DNA of 64,000 nucleotides from assembly GCF_001424945.1 (NCBI RefSeq), contig NZ_LMCW01000003.1, positions 81,677 to 145,676 of the forward strand. The letters are read 5' to 3'. A model generated the notes under the pieces. The model made no database searches. It was not told the origin of the DNA and was given only the letters and a program-made list of their open reading frames with translations. Position numbers and translations under genes: made by a program. Positions 1 to 10,787 of the stretch are shown here, piece by piece (positions within the stretch are counted from its first letter, which is position 1; every line of letters begins with the position of its first letter). Origin of the DNA: Rhizobium sp. Root1203 (GTDB taxonomy: Bacteria; Pseudomonadota; Alphaproteobacteria; Rhizobiales; Rhizobiaceae).

Positions 1-1
1 T

Positions 2-199
2 GCGCAGAAGCGCGAGATCGACATGCTGTTCCAGGTCACCAAGCAGATCGAGGGCCACACCATTTGTGCGCTCGGCGACGCCGCCGCATGGCCGGTGCAG
101 GGTCTGATCCGTAACTTCCGTCCGGAGATCGAAGCACGCATCGACCAGTATACGGCGAGCGCAATGGATCACGGTGCGGTTCTCGAGGCTGCAGAATAA
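2..199 (+). CDS. nuoF: NADH-quinone oxidoreductase subunit F, C-terminal end (partial)
   Basis: This is the last 65 codons of NuoF; the gene begins before the window. NuoF is the NADH- and FMN-binding subunit of the peripheral arm of complex I. The visible stretch carries [16 protein letters not shown], in which the Cys matches the fourth ligand of the N3 4Fe-4S cluster near the C-terminus of the family. The frame runs open from base 2 to TAA at 197-199. The next gene starts 5 bases later and nuoG follows, as expected in a rhizobial nuo operon. The identification rests on a short fragment plus context, but the motif is very characteristic. Confidence 0.93.
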   Translation, partial: AQKREIDMLFQVTKQIEGHTICALGDAAAWPVQGLIRNFRPEIEARIDQYTASAMDHGAVLEAAE

Positions 200-204
200 G
201 GCTG

Positions 205-825
205 ATGATGTCGAAGGCGCCCGATAGCACTGACAATGAAGGAGCGGCCGATTTTTCGGCTGACTTCAGCCGTCTTGCTGCCGAGATGCTTGAAAATGCA
301 CGCGCCTTGCCACCGCTTATGGTCAATCCGGCCGCGGCCATGGCTGCCGCGACAGCGATCGGTTTCGGTTTCTCGTCGCAGATGGCTGGTGCGTTCTTCG
401 GAGCCCTGCAAGGCGCGATGGAGGCCACCAACAAGCTGAAGGCCGTTCTCGACGAGACGCCGCCGGATGAGGGGAAGCCTGAAATCGAAGTCAAGCCTGA
501 GAACATTCGCTCGGCACCCGCCAAGAAAGTGGCGAGCAAAGTGAAGCTTGCTGTTGTCCCGGTATCAGTGCCGGATGCGCCGAAGGCAAATCCGACGTCA
601 CGCGCCGGAAAGGCCGACGATCTGAAGCGGATCCCGGGTGTCGGTCCGAAGCTGGAGCAGGTGCTGAACGCCAGGGGCATACGCACCTTCGCTGACATCG
701 CAGCCTGGTCTGACGATGACATCGCCCGGATCGAAGCAGAACTCGGCTTTGATGGCCGCATCGTGCGCGATGGCTGGACGACACAGGCCAAGGCGCTTGC
801 GGCGAGGAGCCGGAAGCGGACGTGA
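205..825 (+). CDS. Helix-hairpin-helix protein inserted between nuoF and nuoG
   Basis: A 206-residue soluble-looking protein without a firm functional name. Residues 17-75 are rich in Ala, Gly and Met with a moderately hydrophobic stretch (about 38-68); residues 80-135 are a charged, Pro-rich linker. Residues 138-200 form a helix-hairpin-helix-like domain with DDLKRIPGVGPKLEQVLN and then GIRTFADIAAW. Similar domains are, from memory, fused to the C-termini of NuoE and ribosomal protein L21 in alphaproteobacteria; here it stands alone. It begins 5 bases after nuoF, so it is almost certainly cotranscribed with the nuo genes. Either ATG at 205 or 208 could be the start. A role in complex I assembly or stability is inference from location only. 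Confidence 0.8.
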   Translation: MMSKAPDSTDNEGAADFSADFSRLAAEMLENARALPPLMVNPAAAMAAATAIGFGFSSQMAGAFFGALQGAMEATNKLKAVLDETPPDEGKPEIEVKPENIRSAPAKKVASKVKLAVVPVSVPDAPKANPTSRAGKADDLKRIPGVGPKLEQVLNARGIRTFADIAAWSDDDIARIEAELGFDGRIVRDGWTTQAKALAARSRKRT

Positions 826-830
826 ATTTT

Positions 831-850
831 CGGCCGGGATCGACCGGCCG
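831..850 (+). other. Stem-loop after the nuoF-linked gene
   Basis: A perfect 7-base inverted repeat (CGGCCGG at 831-837, CCGGCCG at 844-850) around a 6-base loop, 5 bases after the stop of the preceding gene. There is no T-run after it, so it is more likely an mRNA-stability or processing hairpin than a terminator. The rest of the 220-base gap to nuoG shows no convincing gene apart from the second hairpin at 1005-1025. Confidence 0.4.
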
Positions 851-1004
851 GATCCAGGATAGGGCAAAGCGGCGGACGGGCAGGGGCCTAACGCTGCGAG
901 TGCCGCATACCGCTCCCTCGGGATCGGTGAATAGAATTGGGACGACACCGGTGCTAGCGGGACAAAAATCCGGCCTGGCAGTGGAAGCGTTGCAAATGAG
1001 GTTT

Positions 1005-1025
1005 GTTTGCCGCCATCCGGCAAAC
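1005..1025 (+). promoter_or_regulatory. Stem-loop just upstream of nuoG
   Basis: A perfect 8-base inverted repeat, GTTTGCCG at 1005-1012 and CGGCAAAC at 1018-1025, with loop CCATC. It lies 21 bases before the nuoG ATG, inside the nuo transcript. It could protect a processed 5' end or tune nuoG translation. That role is inference; the repeat itself is directly visible. Confidence 0.4.
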
Positions 1026-1046
1026 GGAAAACAGGACTGAGTGACG

Positions 1047-3128
1047 ATGGCAAAACTGAAGATTGACGGTAACGAGATCGAGGTCCCGGATCATTACACC
1101 CTCATTCAGGCGTGTGAGGAAGCCGGTGCTGAAGTTCCGCGCTTCTGCTTCCATGAACGCCTTTCGGTTGCCGGCAATTGCCGCATGTGCCTCGTCGAGG
1201 TCAAGGGCGGCCCGCCGAAGCCACAGGCATCCTGCGCGATGGGCGTGCGCGACATCCGTGGCGGCCCGAATGGCGAGCTGCCGGAGGTGTTCACCAACAC
1301 GCCCATGGTCAAGAAGGCCCGCGAAGGCGTGATGGAATTCCTGCTGATCAACCATCCGCTGGATTGCCCGATCTGCGATCAGGGCGGCGAATGCGACCTG
1401 CAGGACCAGGCAATGGCCTTCGGCATCGACAGTTCGCGTTATCAGGAAGACAAGCGCGCCGTCGAAGACAAGTACATCGGCCCGCTCGTCAAGACTGTGA
1501 TGAATCGCTGCATTCACTGCACGCGTTGTGTTCGCTTTACGACCGAGGTTGCCGGTATTGCCGAACTCGGCCTGATCGGCCGTGGCGAGGATGCCGAGAT
1601 CACCACCTACCTCGAGCAGGCGATGACCTCCGAGCTGCAGGGCAACGTTGTTGACCTCTGCCCGGTCGGCGCCTTGACCTCCAAGCCTTTCGCTTTCACG
1701 GCCCGTCCATGGGAACTGAACAAGACCGAATCGATCGACGTCATGGACGCTCTCGGTTCCGCGATCCGCGTGGATACCCGCGGCCGCGAGGTCATGCGCG
1801 TACTGCCGCGCGTCAATGACCAGATCAATGAGGAGTGGATCTCCGACAAGAGCCGCTTCATCTGGGATGGCCTGAAGACACAGCGCCTCGACAAGCCCTA
1901 TGTCCGCAAGGGCGGACGCCTGCAAGCAGCCACTTGGGGCGAAGCCTTCAGTGCGATCAAGGCGGCTGTTTCGGCAACGACGGGTGAGAAGATTGGCGCG
2001 ATCGCCGGCGATCTGGCTTCCGTTGAAGAAATGTACGCGCTCTCCGAGCTGGTGAAGTCGCTCGGTTCCGCGAACCTCGACTGTCGCCAGGATGGGGCGG
2101 CACTCGATCCGTCGCTCGGTCGTGCAAGCTATGTCTTCAACCCGACGATCGAAGGCATAGAGCAGGCCGACGCTCTTCTCATCATCGGCTCCAATCCGCG
2201 TTTCGAAGCGGCTGTTCTCAACGCCCGCATCCGCAAGCGCTGGCGCCGGGGCAACTTCCCGATCGGCGTGATCGGCGAGGGCGGCGAGCTTCGGTATGAC
2301 TATGAATACCTCGGCTCCGGTCCGGATACACTCAAGGATCTGGTTGATGGCAACCATGCCTTCGCGAAGGTCCTGACGGATGCGAAGAAGCCGATGATCA
2401 TCATCGGCCAGGGCGCTCTGTCGCGCGCGGATGGCTCTGGCGTGCTTGCAAGTGCCGCAAAGCTTGCCGGCAATGTCGGTGCGGTGGTCGAAGGCTGGAA
2501 CGGCTTTGCCGTCCTGCATACGGCCGCATCGCGCGTCGGCGGTCTTGATCTCGGCTTCGTTCCGGGCGCCAAGGGTGTTAATGCTGCCGAGATGCTGACG
2601 TCGTTGGACGTTCTGTTCCTCCTCGGGGCAGACGAACTGAATTTCACGACAAAGAAGGCGAAGCTCACCGTCTACATCGGCTCGCATGGCGACGAGGGCG
2701 CGCAGAATGCCGACGTCATCCTGCCGGCAGCTGCCTATACGGAAAAATCAGGCACCTGGGTCAACACCGAAGGCCGGGTCCAGATGGGCAATCGGGCTGG
2801 CTTCGCGCCGGGCGATGCTCGCGAAGACTGGGCTATCCTGCGTGCATTGTCCGACGTGCTCGGCAAGAAGCTTCCGTTTGATTCGCTTAGCCAATTGCGC
2901 GCAAACCTGTATGCCGTTTTCCCGCATTTCGCCGCTCTCGACGAGATCGCCGAGAGCGACAGCGCCAAAATTGCCGCAGTTGCAAAAAAAGCCGGCAAGA
3001 TGAACAAATCCGGGTTTGCGTCGCCTGTGAAAGACTTCTATTTGACGAACCCAATCGCGCGTGCTTCGGCTGTCATGGCCGAGTGCTCGGCATTGGCCCG
3101 CAACAACTTCAAAGTCGCGGCAGAGTAA
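1047..3128 (+). CDS. nuoG: NADH-quinone oxidoreductase subunit G
   Basis: The 693-residue iron-sulfur subunit of complex I, carrying electrons through the peripheral arm from NuoF/E toward NuoI. Cluster ligands are visible in order: a 2Fe-2S set at Cys34, Cys45, Cys48 and Cys63; the His-ligated 4Fe-4S set at His103, Cys107, Cys110 and Cys116; and a third set at Cys155, Cys158, Cys161 with the Cys in VVDLCPVGAL near 205. A molybdopterin-oxidoreductase-like domain, catalytically inactive in this family, fills the rest. I use the ATG at 1047; a GTG two codons upstream is possible. nuoH begins 12 bases after the stop. Confidence 0.98.
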   Translation: MAKLKIDGNEIEVPDHYTLIQACEEAGAEVPRFCFHERLSVAGNCRMCLVEVKGGPPKPQASCAMGVRDIRGGPNGELPEVFTNTPMVKKAREGVMEFLLINHPLDCPICDQGGECDLQDQAMAFGIDSSRYQEDKRAVEDKYIGPLVKTVMNRCIHCTRCVRFTTEVAGIAELGLIGRGEDAEITTYLEQAMTSELQGNVVDLCPVGALTSKPFAFTARPWELNKTESIDVMDALGSAIRVDTRGREVMRVLPRVNDQINEEWISDKSRFIWDGLKTQRLDKPYVRKGGRLQAATWGEAFSAIKAAVSATTGEKIGAIAGDLASVEEMYALSELVKSLGSANLDCRQDGAALDPSLGRASYVFNPTIEGIEQADALLIIGSNPRFEAAVLNARIRKRWRRGNFPIGVIGEGGELRYDYEYLGSGPDTLKDLVDGNHAFAKVLTDAKKPMIIIGQGALSRADGSGVLASAAKLAGNVGAVVEGWNGFAVLHTAASRVGGLDLGFVPGAKGVNAAEMLTSLDVLFLLGADELNFTTKKAKLTVYIGSHGDEGAQNADVILPAAAYTEKSGTWVNTEGRVQMGNRAGFAPGDAREDWAILRALSDVLGKKLPFDSLSQLRANLYAVFPHFAALDEIAESDSAKIAAVAKKAGKMNKSGFASPVKDFYLTNPIARASAVMAECSALARNNFKVAAE

Positions 3129-3140
3129 GGGCAGAGGACT

Positions 3141-4181
3141 ATGGAATCGTTCTTTTCAACATACGTCTGGCCCGGCCTCATCATGGTCGGTCAGTCGCTT
3201 CTCGTCCTCGTCTGCCTGCTCGTTTTCATCGCCTACATTCTGTTGGCCGACCGCAAGGTCTGGGCAGCCGTCCAGCTGCGCCGTGGTCCGAATGTGGTGG
3301 GTCCGTTCGGTCTTTTCCAGTCTTTCGCCGATCTTTTGAAGTTTGTCTTCAAGGAGCCCGTGATTCCGGCTGGCGCCGACAAGGCGGTCTTCCTCCTCGC
3401 ACCGCTTGTCACAGTGCTGCTGGCGCTTTCGACCTGGGCTGTCGTCCCCTTTGCCGATGGCTGGGTGATCTCCAACATCAACGTCGGTATCCTCTACATC
3501 TTCGCGATATCGTCTCTCGAGGTGTACGGCGTCATCATGGGCGGCTGGGCTTCGAACTCGAAGTATCCATTCCTCGGCGCACTTCGCTCCGCGGCACAGA
3601 TGGTGTCCTACGAAGTCTCGATCGGCTTCGTCATCGTCACCGTCCTGCTTTGCGTGGGATCGCTGAACCTCACGGATATCGTTCACGCTCAGCAGAGCGG
3701 CATCGGTACGCGTCTCGGCCTGCCGGCGTCCTTCCTGGACTGGCATTGGCTGGCGCTGTTCCCGATGTTCATCATCTTCTTCATTTCGGCGCTCGCCGAG
3801 ACGAACCGTCCGCCTTTCGACCTTCCGGAAGCTGAATCGGAACTCGTCGCCGGCTTCATGGTCGAATACGGCTCCGCCCTCTACATGATGTTCATGCTCG
3901 GCGAATACGCAGCCATCGTCCTGATGTGCTCGCTGACGACGATCCTGTTCCTCGGAGGCTGGCTGCCGCCTGTCGACGTCTGGTTCCTGAACTGGGTCCC
4001 CGGCATCATCTGGTTCATGCTGAAGTCGTGCCTGGTGTTCTTCATGTTCGCGATGGTCAAGGCATTCGTACCCCGCTATCGCTACGACCAGCTCATGCGC
4101 CTCGGCTGGAAAGTGTTCCTTCCTCTCTCGCTCGCCATGGTCGTTATCGTTGCATTCGTGCTGAAGCTGATGGGTTCGTGA
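3141..4181 (+). CDS. nuoH: NADH-quinone oxidoreductase subunit H
   Basis: A 346-residue, highly hydrophobic membrane subunit of complex I with about eight transmembrane helices. It forms part of the quinone-binding site at the junction with the peripheral arm. The family loop [17 protein letters not shown] is present near residue 220, with the acidic residues linked to quinone chemistry and proton coupling. Length is normal for the family. The start ATG follows a GGGCAGAGGAC-type leader, and the gene lies between nuoG and nuoI in the standard order. Confidence 0.98.
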   Translation: MESFFSTYVWPGLIMVGQSLLVLVCLLVFIAYILLADRKVWAAVQLRRGPNVVGPFGLFQSFADLLKFVFKEPVIPAGADKAVFLLAPLVTVLLALSTWAVVPFADGWVISNINVGILYIFAISSLEVYGVIMGGWASNSKYPFLGALRSAAQMVSYEVSIGFVIVTVLLCVGSLNLTDIVHAQQSGIGTRLGLPASFLDWHWLALFPMFIIFFISALAETNRPPFDLPEAESELVAGFMVEYGSALYMMFMLGEYAAIVLMCSLTTILFLGGWLPPVDVWFLNWVPGIIWFMLKSCLVFFMFAMVKAFVPRYRYDQLMRLGWKVFLPLSLAMVVIVAFVLKLMGS

Positions 4182-4221
4182 CTATGTCGACCCTCGTTTC
4201 AAGCAATATTGGAGGTTGAAG

Positions 4222-4713
4222 ATGGCAGGCTTGTCCAACGCTGTCAGCTCGCTGTTCCTGAAGGAATTCGTCAGTGCGTTCTGGCTGACCTTCCGGTATA
4301 TTTTTAAGCAGAAGGCAACGATCAACTACCCCTTCGAGAAGGGGCCGGTCAGCCCGCGTTTCCGTGGCGAACACGCATTGCGCCGCTATCCCAACGGTGA
4401 AGAGCGCTGCATCGCCTGCAAGCTTTGCGAGGCGATCTGTCCTGCCCAGGCGATTACGATCGAAGCCGGACCGCGCCGCAACGACGGGACGCGCCGCACG
4501 GTGCGTTACGACATCGACATGGTGAAGTGCATCTATTGCGGCTTCTGCCAGGAGGCGTGCCCGGTCGATGCGATCGTCGAAGGCCCCAATTTCGAATTCG
4601 CGACGGAAACCCGCGAAGAGCTCTACTTCGACAAGGCGCGGCTTCTTGAGAATGGCGATCGGTGGGAACGCGAAATCGCGCGCAACATTGCGTTGGACTC
4701 GCCGTACCGCTGA
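4222..4713 (+). CDS. nuoI: NADH-quinone oxidoreductase subunit I
   Basis: A 163-residue ferredoxin-like subunit that holds clusters N6a and N6b, the last relays before N2 in complex I. Two CxxCxxCxxxCP motifs are complete: Cys63, 66, 69, 73 and Cys103, 106, 109, 113. The short amphipathic N-terminus (residues 8-30) is typical of the membrane-facing helix. GGAGG at 4211-4215 favours the ATG at 4222; an in-frame TTG at 4216 is too close to that site. The gene is followed by a 141-base gap before nuoJ. Confidence 0.98.
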   Translation: MAGLSNAVSSLFLKEFVSAFWLTFRYIFKQKATINYPFEKGPVSPRFRGEHALRRYPNGEERCIACKLCEAICPAQAITIEAGPRRNDGTRRTVRYDIDMVKCIYCGFCQEACPVDAIVEGPNFEFATETREELYFDKARLLENGDRWEREIARNIALDSPYR

Positions 4714-4854
4714 TCGACATTGAAAATGCCGGAAGAGGCTGCGTAGGGCGTCTTCCGGTCAATATGCACCTAAGCTTTGCTGGATATCTCCGCGCGAAGC
4801 TTCATCGGGCAGGGAAATTCCCGGCGCCCGGGGGAAGATGAAAAAGGCACCAAC

Positions 4855-5469
4855 ATGGGTCTGCAGGCTCTATTTTTCTATCTTTTCGCCTTTATCGCGA
4901 TAGCGTCGGCGTTCATGGTTATCTGGTCGAAGAACCCGGTTCACTCGGTTCTCTTCCTGATCCTGGTTTTCTTTAACGCGGCGGGCCTCTTCCTGCTGCT
5001 TGGCGCTGAATTCCTCGCGATGATCCTGCTCGTCGTGTACGTCGGCGCGGTGGCCGTTCTCTTCCTCTTCGTGGTCATGATGCTCGACATCGACTTCACG
5101 GAGCTGCGCGCGGGCGTTCTCGATTATGCGCCGATCGGTGCGCTGATCGGTGTGATCCTTGCAGCCGAACTGATCGTTGTCGTCGGCGGCACCGTCATTT
5201 CCCCTGAGATCGCAAAGTCGGTCGCGATGCCGATCCCGGCCATTACCGAGCGTGCCAACACTGCGGCTCTCGGCGATGTGCTCTATACGAACTACGTCTA
5301 CTTCTTCCAGATCGCCGGACTGGTGCTGCTCGTCGCGATGATCGGGGCTATCGTCCTGACGCTCAAACATCGCACGCACGTCAAGCGTCAGAACATTGCC
5401 GATCAGGTTGCCCGCAATCCGGCGACCGCCGTCGAGTTGGTCAAGGTAAAGCCTGGACAAGGTCTTTGA
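4855..5469 (+). CDS. nuoJ: NADH-quinone oxidoreductase subunit J
   Basis: A 204-residue membrane subunit of complex I with five predicted transmembrane helices, part of the proton-translocating arm next to NuoK. Hydrophobic blocks and the conserved segment [23 protein letters not shown] region occur near residues 57-77. The frame is open further upstream (to 4777), but [11 protein letters not shown] at 4855 matches the family N-terminus. The extra upstream codons are not hydrophobic and are unlikely to be translated. The C-terminal tail from about residue 170 is charged and cytoplasmic. Confidence 0.96.
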   Translation: MGLQALFFYLFAFIAIASAFMVIWSKNPVHSVLFLILVFFNAAGLFLLLGAEFLAMILLVVYVGAVAVLFLFVVMMLDIDFTELRAGVLDYAPIGALIGVILAAELIVVVGGTVISPEIAKSVAMPIPAITERANTAALGDVLYTNYVYFFQIAGLVLLVAMIGAIVLTLKHRTHVKRQNIADQVARNPATAVELVKVKPGQGL

Positions 5470-5498
5470 GGCAGGCGCGAGCTTAAGGAACAAACACA

Positions 5499-5807
5499 AT
5501 GGTCATCGGACTTTCCCATTACCTGACGGTCAGCGCCATCCTCTTCACGCTCGGCGTCTTCGGCATCTTCCTGAATAGGAAGAACATCATCGTCATTCTG
5601 ATGTCGATCGAGCTCATTCTGCTTGCGGTCAACATCAATATGGTCGCCTTCTCGTCGTTCCTGAACGATATCGTCGGCCAGGTCTTCGCATTGTTCATTC
5701 TGACCGTCGCCGCTGCTGAAGCCGCGATCGGTCTCGCAATTCTCGTCGTCTTCTACCGCAACCGCGGCTCCATCGCCGTGGAAGACGTCAATATGATGAA
5801 GGGCTGA
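5499..5807 (+). CDS. nuoK: NADH-quinone oxidoreductase subunit K
   Basis: A 102-residue complex I subunit with three transmembrane helices, homologous to MrpC antiporter subunits. The conserved membrane glutamates needed for proton pumping are seen in [13 protein letters not shown] (about residue 36) and in [14 protein letters not shown] (about residue 72). Size is standard. AAGGAACAAACACA precedes the ATG, and nuoL begins 7 bases after the stop. Confidence 0.97.
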   Translation: MVIGLSHYLTVSAILFTLGVFGIFLNRKNIIVILMSIELILLAVNINMVAFSSFLNDIVGQVFALFILTVAAAEAAIGLAILVVFYRNRGSIAVEDVNMMKG

Positions 5808-5814
5808 TAAGGCT

Positions 5815-7812
5815 ATGTTTTTATATAAGGCTATCGTCTTTCTTCCCCTGATTGGCGCTGTTATCGCCGGCCTTTTCGGCCGCGCAATCGGCGCCAAGGC
5901 ATCGGAATTTGTGACCACCGGCTTCATGGTGATTGCCGCGGTCCTGTCCTGGTACGTCTTCATCACCGTCGGCATGGGCCACCATGAGGGAGGCCCGATC
6001 AAGGTCGAAGTGCTGCGCTGGATCCAGTCCGGCGGCATCGATGTCTCCTGGGCGCTGCGCATCGATACGCTGACCTCGGTCATGCTGATCGTCGTGAACA
6101 CAGTCTCGACACTGGTTCACATCTACTCGATCGGGTACATGCATCATGACCCGCATCGCCCGCGCTTCTTCGCGTATCTCTCGCTCTTTACTTTCGCCAT
6201 GCTGATGCTGGTGACGTCCGACAACCTCGGCCAGATGTTCTTCGGTTGGGAAGGTGTTGGCCTTGCCTCGTATCTGCTCATCGGCTTCTGGTACAAGAAG
6301 CCATCGGCGAACGCCGCCGCGATGAAGGCCTTTATCGTCAACCGTGTTGGCGACTTCGGCTTTATCCTCGGTATTGCCAGCCTCTTCGTTCTTTTCGGTG
6401 CGATCAACTTCGACACCATCTTCGCCAATGCCGCGAGCTTTGCTCCGGCAGAAGGCGGCGAGGGCGGTGAGATCGTTCTCAACCTGTTCGGCATGCATCT
6501 CGACAAGGCTCACGCGCTGACCGGCGCCTGCCTGCTCCTTTTCATGGGCGCGATGGGCAAGTCGGCGCAGTTCCTGCTCCACACGTGGCTGCCTGACGCC
6601 ATGGAAGGTCCGACACCCGTTTCGGCGCTGATCCATGCTGCAACCATGGTCACCGCCGGCGTCTTCCTCGTCGCCCGCATGTCGCCGCTATTCGAGCTTT
6701 CGCCGGATGCCCTGGTCGTCGTGACTGTCATTGGCGCGATTACTGCCTTCTTCGCGGCTACAGTGGGCCTCGTGCAGAACGACATCAAGCGCGTCATCGC
6801 CTATTCGACCTGTTCGCAGCTCGGCTACATGTTTGTCGCGCTCGGCGTCGGCGCCTATGGCGCGGCGATCTTCCACCTCTTCACGCACGCCTTCTTCAAG
6901 GCACTCCTGTTCCTCTGTGCTGGCTCGGTCATCCACGCCGTCGATGGTGAACAGGACATGCGTTACATGGGTGGCCTGCGTCCGCACATTAAGGTCACAT
7001 TCTGGATGATGATCATCGGCACGCTCGCGATCACCGGTGTTGGCATTCCCTTCACCTCGGTCGGCTTCGCAGGCTTCTTCTCGAAGGACGTGATCATCGA
7101 GGCGACCTATGCTTCGCATTCGCCCGTCGCAGGCTTCGCATTCGCGATGCTGGTCATTGCTGCGCTCTTTACCAGCTTCTATTCCTGGCGCCTGATATTC
7201 CTGACCTTCTTCGGCAAGCCGCGGGCTTCGCACGAGGTCATGCATCACGTGCACGAATCGCCGCAGGTCATGCTGGTGCCGCTCTATATCCTGGCGATCG
7301 GCGCCGTCGCCGCCGGCTTCCTGTTCGAAGGCCGCTTCTACGGCGAGGAGTATGCCGAGTTCTGGAAGGGCGCGCTCTTTACCGGTGCCGAGAACGAACT
7401 GGTGGAGCAATTCCATCACGTTCCGGCCATTGTCGCGCTCAGCCCATTCATCGCGATGATCATCGGTTTCGTCACGGCCTGGTACATGTACATCAAGTCG
7501 CCGTCGACACCGGCCGTTCTCGCCAGGCAGCACCGCGTGCTCTACCAGTTCCTCTTGAACAAGTGGTATTTCGACGAACTCTACGACTTCCTCTTCGTCC
7601 GCTCGGCAAAGGCGCTTGGCCGCTTCCTGTGGAAGAAGGGTGACGTTGGCGTCATCGACACCTATGGACCGAACGGCATTGCCGCTCGCGTCGTCGACGT
7701 CACCAATCGCGTGGTCCGTCTGCAGACCGGTTACCTCTATCACTACGCGTTCGCCATGCTGATCGGCATCGCTGCGCTCGTTACCTGGATGATGCTCGGG
7801 AGTGCCCTTTGA
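5815..7812 (+). CDS. nuoL: NADH-quinone oxidoreductase subunit L
   Basis: A 665-residue Mrp-antiporter-like proton-pumping subunit at the distal end of the complex I membrane arm. The antiporter core shows [16 protein letters not shown] near residue 145 and [20 protein letters not shown] near residue 260, with the conserved Lys and Glu residues. The C-terminal part after about 500 includes the long lateral helix typical of NuoL. The TGA stop overlaps the nuoM ATG (ATGA at 7812), which indicates translational coupling. Confidence 0.98.
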   Translation: MFLYKAIVFLPLIGAVIAGLFGRAIGAKASEFVTTGFMVIAAVLSWYVFITVGMGHHEGGPIKVEVLRWIQSGGIDVSWALRIDTLTSVMLIVVNTVSTLVHIYSIGYMHHDPHRPRFFAYLSLFTFAMLMLVTSDNLGQMFFGWEGVGLASYLLIGFWYKKPSANAAAMKAFIVNRVGDFGFILGIASLFVLFGAINFDTIFANAASFAPAEGGEGGEIVLNLFGMHLDKAHALTGACLLLFMGAMGKSAQFLLHTWLPDAMEGPTPVSALIHAATMVTAGVFLVARMSPLFELSPDALVVVTVIGAITAFFAATVGLVQNDIKRVIAYSTCSQLGYMFVALGVGAYGAAIFHLFTHAFFKALLFLCAGSVIHAVDGEQDMRYMGGLRPHIKVTFWMMIIGTLAITGVGIPFTSVGFAGFFSKDVIIEATYASHSPVAGFAFAMLVIAALFTSFYSWRLIFLTFFGKPRASHEVMHHVHESPQVMLVPLYILAIGAVAAGFLFEGRFYGEEYAEFWKGALFTGAENELVEQFHHVPAIVALSPFIAMIIGFVTAWYMYIKSPSTPAVLARQHRVLYQFLLNKWYFDELYDFLFVRSAKALGRFLWKKGDVGVIDTYGPNGIAARVVDVTNRVVRLQTGYLYHYAFAMLIGIAALVTWMMLGSAL

Positions 7813-9323
7813 TGACCGATTGGCCTATTCTTTCCACGGTCACCTTCCTGCCGTTCGTCGGCGTGGTGCTCCTGCTTCTGATGAACGAGAACGGCCCGAA
7901 CGGTCGCCGCAACGTGCTCAACATCGCGTTGCTCACGACTGTCGTTACCTTCATCGTCTCGCTCTTCATCTGGATCGGCTTCGACAATGCGAACCCGGGC
8001 TTCCAGATGCTCGAGAAGCACGGCTGGCTGGGAACCGGCATCAGCTATCATATGGGTGTTGACGGCATTTCGATGCTGTTCGTCATCCTGTCGACTTTCC
8101 TCATGCCCTTCTGCGTTCTGGCGAGCTGGTTCGCCGTCGAGAAGCGCCTGAAGGAATACATGATCGCCTTCCTGGTGCTGGAAGTGATGATGGTCGGCGT
8201 CTTCGTGTCGCTCGATATCGTTCTCTTCTACGTCTTCTTCGAAGCCGGCCTTATCCCGATGTTCCTGATCATCGGCGTCTGGGGTGGCAAGGATCGCGTT
8301 TACGCCAGCTACAAGTTTTTCCTCTACACGCTGCTTGGCTCGGTGCTGATGCTGCTCGCCATCATGGCGATGTATTGGCAGGCCGGCACGACGGATATTC
8401 CGGCGCTGCTCGCCTACAAGTTCCCGCCGCAGATGCAGACATGGCTATGGCTAGCCTTTTTCGCCTCGTTCGCGGTCAAGATGCCGATGTGGCCGGTCCA
8501 CACATGGCTTCCCGACGCTCACGTTCAGGCGCCTACGGCAGGTTCGGTCATCCTGGCAGGTGTGCTCCTGAAGCTCGGCGGATACGGCCTGATCCGATTC
8601 TCGCTCGGCATGTTCCCCGTTGCATCCGACTACTTCGCGCCGATGGTCTTCGCGTTGTCCGTCATAGCCATCATTTACACCTCGCTGGTGGCGCTGATGC
8701 AGGACGACATCAAGAAGCTGATCGCCTACTCGTCGGTCGCCCACATGGGCTACGTGACGATGGGTATCTTCGCCGCCAATGCGCAGGGTCTGCAGGGCTC
8801 GATCTTCCAGATGCTGTCGCACGGTATCGTTTCGGGTGCGCTTTTCCTCTGCGTCGGCGTAGTCTACGACCGTACCCATACCCGCGAGATCGCGGCCTAT
8901 GGCGGCCTGGTCAACAACATGCCGAAGTATGCTGTCGCGATGATGGTCTTCACCATGGCCAACGTCGGCCTTCCCGGCACGTCGGGCTTCGTCGGTGAAT
9001 TCCTGACGCTGATCGGAGTTTTCCGGGTCAACAGCTGGGTTGCGCTCTTTGCTGCGACGGGCGTTATCCTGTCGGCTGCCTATGCTCTCTGGCTCTATCG
9101 TCGGGTGATCTTCGGCGCACTGGAAAAGGAAAAGCTCAAGGCTCTCCTCGACCTCACGCCGCGCGAACAGCTGATCCTCTATCCGATGATTGCACTCACA
9201 ATCTTCTTCGGCGTCTATCCGGCTCCGGTATTCGACGTGACCGCCGCGTCTGTCGATCAACTGGTTCACAGCTATTCAGCCGCAGTCCAGGCAGCGCAGA
9301 ATGTTGCGCTGTCGATGAAATGA
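7812..9323 (+). CDS. nuoM: NADH-quinone oxidoreductase subunit M
   Basis: A 503-residue antiporter-like subunit of the complex I membrane arm with about 14 transmembrane helices. Visible family motifs include [17 protein letters not shown] near residue 138 (the conserved Glu) and [20 protein letters not shown] near residue 230. The ATG overlaps the nuoL stop; a TTG one codon earlier is less likely. A gap of 18 bases separates it from nuoN. Confidence 0.98.
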   Translation: MTDWPILSTVTFLPFVGVVLLLLMNENGPNGRRNVLNIALLTTVVTFIVSLFIWIGFDNANPGFQMLEKHGWLGTGISYHMGVDGISMLFVILSTFLMPFCVLASWFAVEKRLKEYMIAFLVLEVMMVGVFVSLDIVLFYVFFEAGLIPMFLIIGVWGGKDRVYASYKFFLYTLLGSVLMLLAIMAMYWQAGTTDIPALLAYKFPPQMQTWLWLAFFASFAVKMPMWPVHTWLPDAHVQAPTAGSVILAGVLLKLGGYGLIRFSLGMFPVASDYFAPMVFALSVIAIIYTSLVALMQDDIKKLIAYSSVAHMGYVTMGIFAANAQGLQGSIFQMLSHGIVSGALFLCVGVVYDRTHTREIAAYGGLVNNMPKYAVAMMVFTMANVGLPGTSGFVGEFLTLIGVFRVNSWVALFAATGVILSAAYALWLYRRVIFGALEKEKLKALLDLTPREQLILYPMIALTIFFGVYPAPVFDVTAASVDQLVHSYSAAVQAAQNVALSMK

Positions 9324-9341
9324 TGACGGGACTTTTGGGAC

Positions 9342-10787
9342 ATGACCTCTGAAACAATTCTCGCAAGCCTGCATCTTTCAATTCCGGAGCTGATCCTCGC
9401 GATCGGTGCCCTGGTTCTGCTGATGATCGGCGTCTTCACGGGTGAACGCTCGGGCCGCATGGTCAGCGTTCTCGCGTTGATCGTCATCGCGGCTGCTGCG
9501 CTCTGGCTCGTCTTCGTGCCGAGCGAGGGCCTCGCCTATGGTGGCGTCTTCCTATCGGACGGCTTCGCCCGGTTCATGAAGGTAACGGCGCTGGTCGGTT
9601 CGTTCGTGACGCTCTTCATGTCACTCGGCCTTGCCAAGGAGAACCAGCTCGACAAGTTCGAGTTCCCGGTTCTGCTCGTGCTCTGCACGCTCGGCATTTT
9701 GCTGATGATCTCCGCGAACGACCTGATCTCGCTGTACCTCGGCCTCGAACTGCAGTCGCTCGCGATCTACGTGATTGCCGCGATCAACCGCGACAGCGTG
9801 AAGTCCACGGAGGCGGGCCTGAAGTACTTCGTGCTCGGCGCCCTGTCCTCGGGCATGCTGCTTTACGGCATGTCGCTGGTCTACGGCTTCACCGGTCACA
9901 CGAACTTCGCTGATGTCGCCCACGCCCTCACGATCGACGGCGCCCGTTCGCTCGGCCTGATCTTCGGTCTCGTCTTCATCCTGGCCGGCATCGCCTTCAA
10001 AATTTCGGCCGTTCCGTTTCACATGTGGACGCCCGACGTCTATGAAGGTGCGCCGACGCCCGTAACGGCCTTCCTGGCAAGCGCCCCCAAGGTTGCCGCG
10101 ATGGCCATGATGACCCGTATCGTCATCTCTGCCTTCCAGCCGGTCCTCGCAGACTGGCAGCAGGTCGTCGTCTTCATCTCGATCGCCTCGATGCTGCTCG
10201 GCTCCTTCGCCGCAATCGGCCAGAAGAACATCAAGCGACTGATGGCCTACTCTTCGATCGGTCACATGGGCTACGCGCTCGTCGGCCTTGCCGCCGGCAC
10301 GCAGACGGGCGTATCGGGCGTGATGCTCTACATGGTCATTTACATGGTCATGACGCTGGGCAGCTTTGCGATCATCATGTCGATGCGCCGCAAGGACGGA
10401 ACCATGGTCGAAAGCGTCAGCGACCTGGCAGGCCTCTCGACCACGAACCCCTTCATGGCGACGGTGCTGACCGTACTCATGTTCTCGCTGGCCGGTATTC
10501 CGCCGCTTGCTGGCTTCTTCGGGAAGTATTTCGTCTTTATCGCCGCCATTGAGGCAAAGCTCTATGCGCTCGCCATCATCGGCGTTCTCGCATCGGTCGT
10601 CGGCGCTTACTATTACCTGCGCGTCATCAAGCTGATGTGGTTCGATGAGGCGACTGGTGAGTTCGCCCGCGTTTCCGGCTCGTTGCGTCTGGTCTTCGGC
10701 GTCTCCGGTCTGTTCGTTCTCGCCTATGTCCTCATCGGTGGTCCGATCGGCGGTGCGGCAGAGCTTGCTGCGGCGACGCTGTTCTGA
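9342..10787 (+). CDS. nuoN: NADH-quinone oxidoreductase subunit N
   Basis: A 481-residue antiporter-like subunit of complex I, the third large proton-pumping subunit beside NuoL and NuoM. It carries [17 protein letters not shown] near residue 130 and [20 protein letters not shown] near residue 227, both diagnostic. The TGA stop shares bases with the ATG of birA at 10787 (ATGA). No terminator is visible after the last nuo gene, so transcription probably continues through birA and rnj. Confidence 0.98.
   Translation: MTSETILASLHLSIPELILAIGALVLLMIGVFTGERSGRMVSVLALIVIAAAALWLVFVPSEGLAYGGVFLSDGFARFMKVTALVGSFVTLFMSLGLAKENQLDKFEFPVLLVLCTLGILLMISANDLISLYLGLELQSLAIYVIAAINRDSVKSTEAGLKYFVLGALSSGMLLYGMSLVYGFTGHTNFADVAHALTIDGARSLGLIFGLVFILAGIAFKISAVPFHMWTPDVYEGAPTPVTAFLASAPKVAAMAMMTRIVISAFQPVLADWQQVVVFISIASMLLGSFAAIGQKNIKRLMAYSSIGHMGYALVGLAAGTQTGVSGVMLYMVIYMVMTLGSFAIIMSMRRKDGTMVESVSDLAGLSTTNPFMATVLTVLMFSLAGIPPLAGFFGKYFVFIAAIEAKLYALAIIGVLASVVGAYYYLRVIKLMWFDEATGEFARVSGSLRLVFGVSGLFVLAYVLIGGPIGGAAELAAATLF

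Noticed and set aside
822..1040. 72-codon frame starting GTG at the stop of the nuoF-linked gene
   Set aside because: The product is Arg-rich with no domain, and hairpins run through it. It could be coding, but nothing supports it beyond the overlapping start.
954..2687. 577-codon open frame antisense to nuoG
   Set aside because: Its sequence lacks any family pattern and mirrors the GC-rich codon structure of nuoG; it is a shadow frame.
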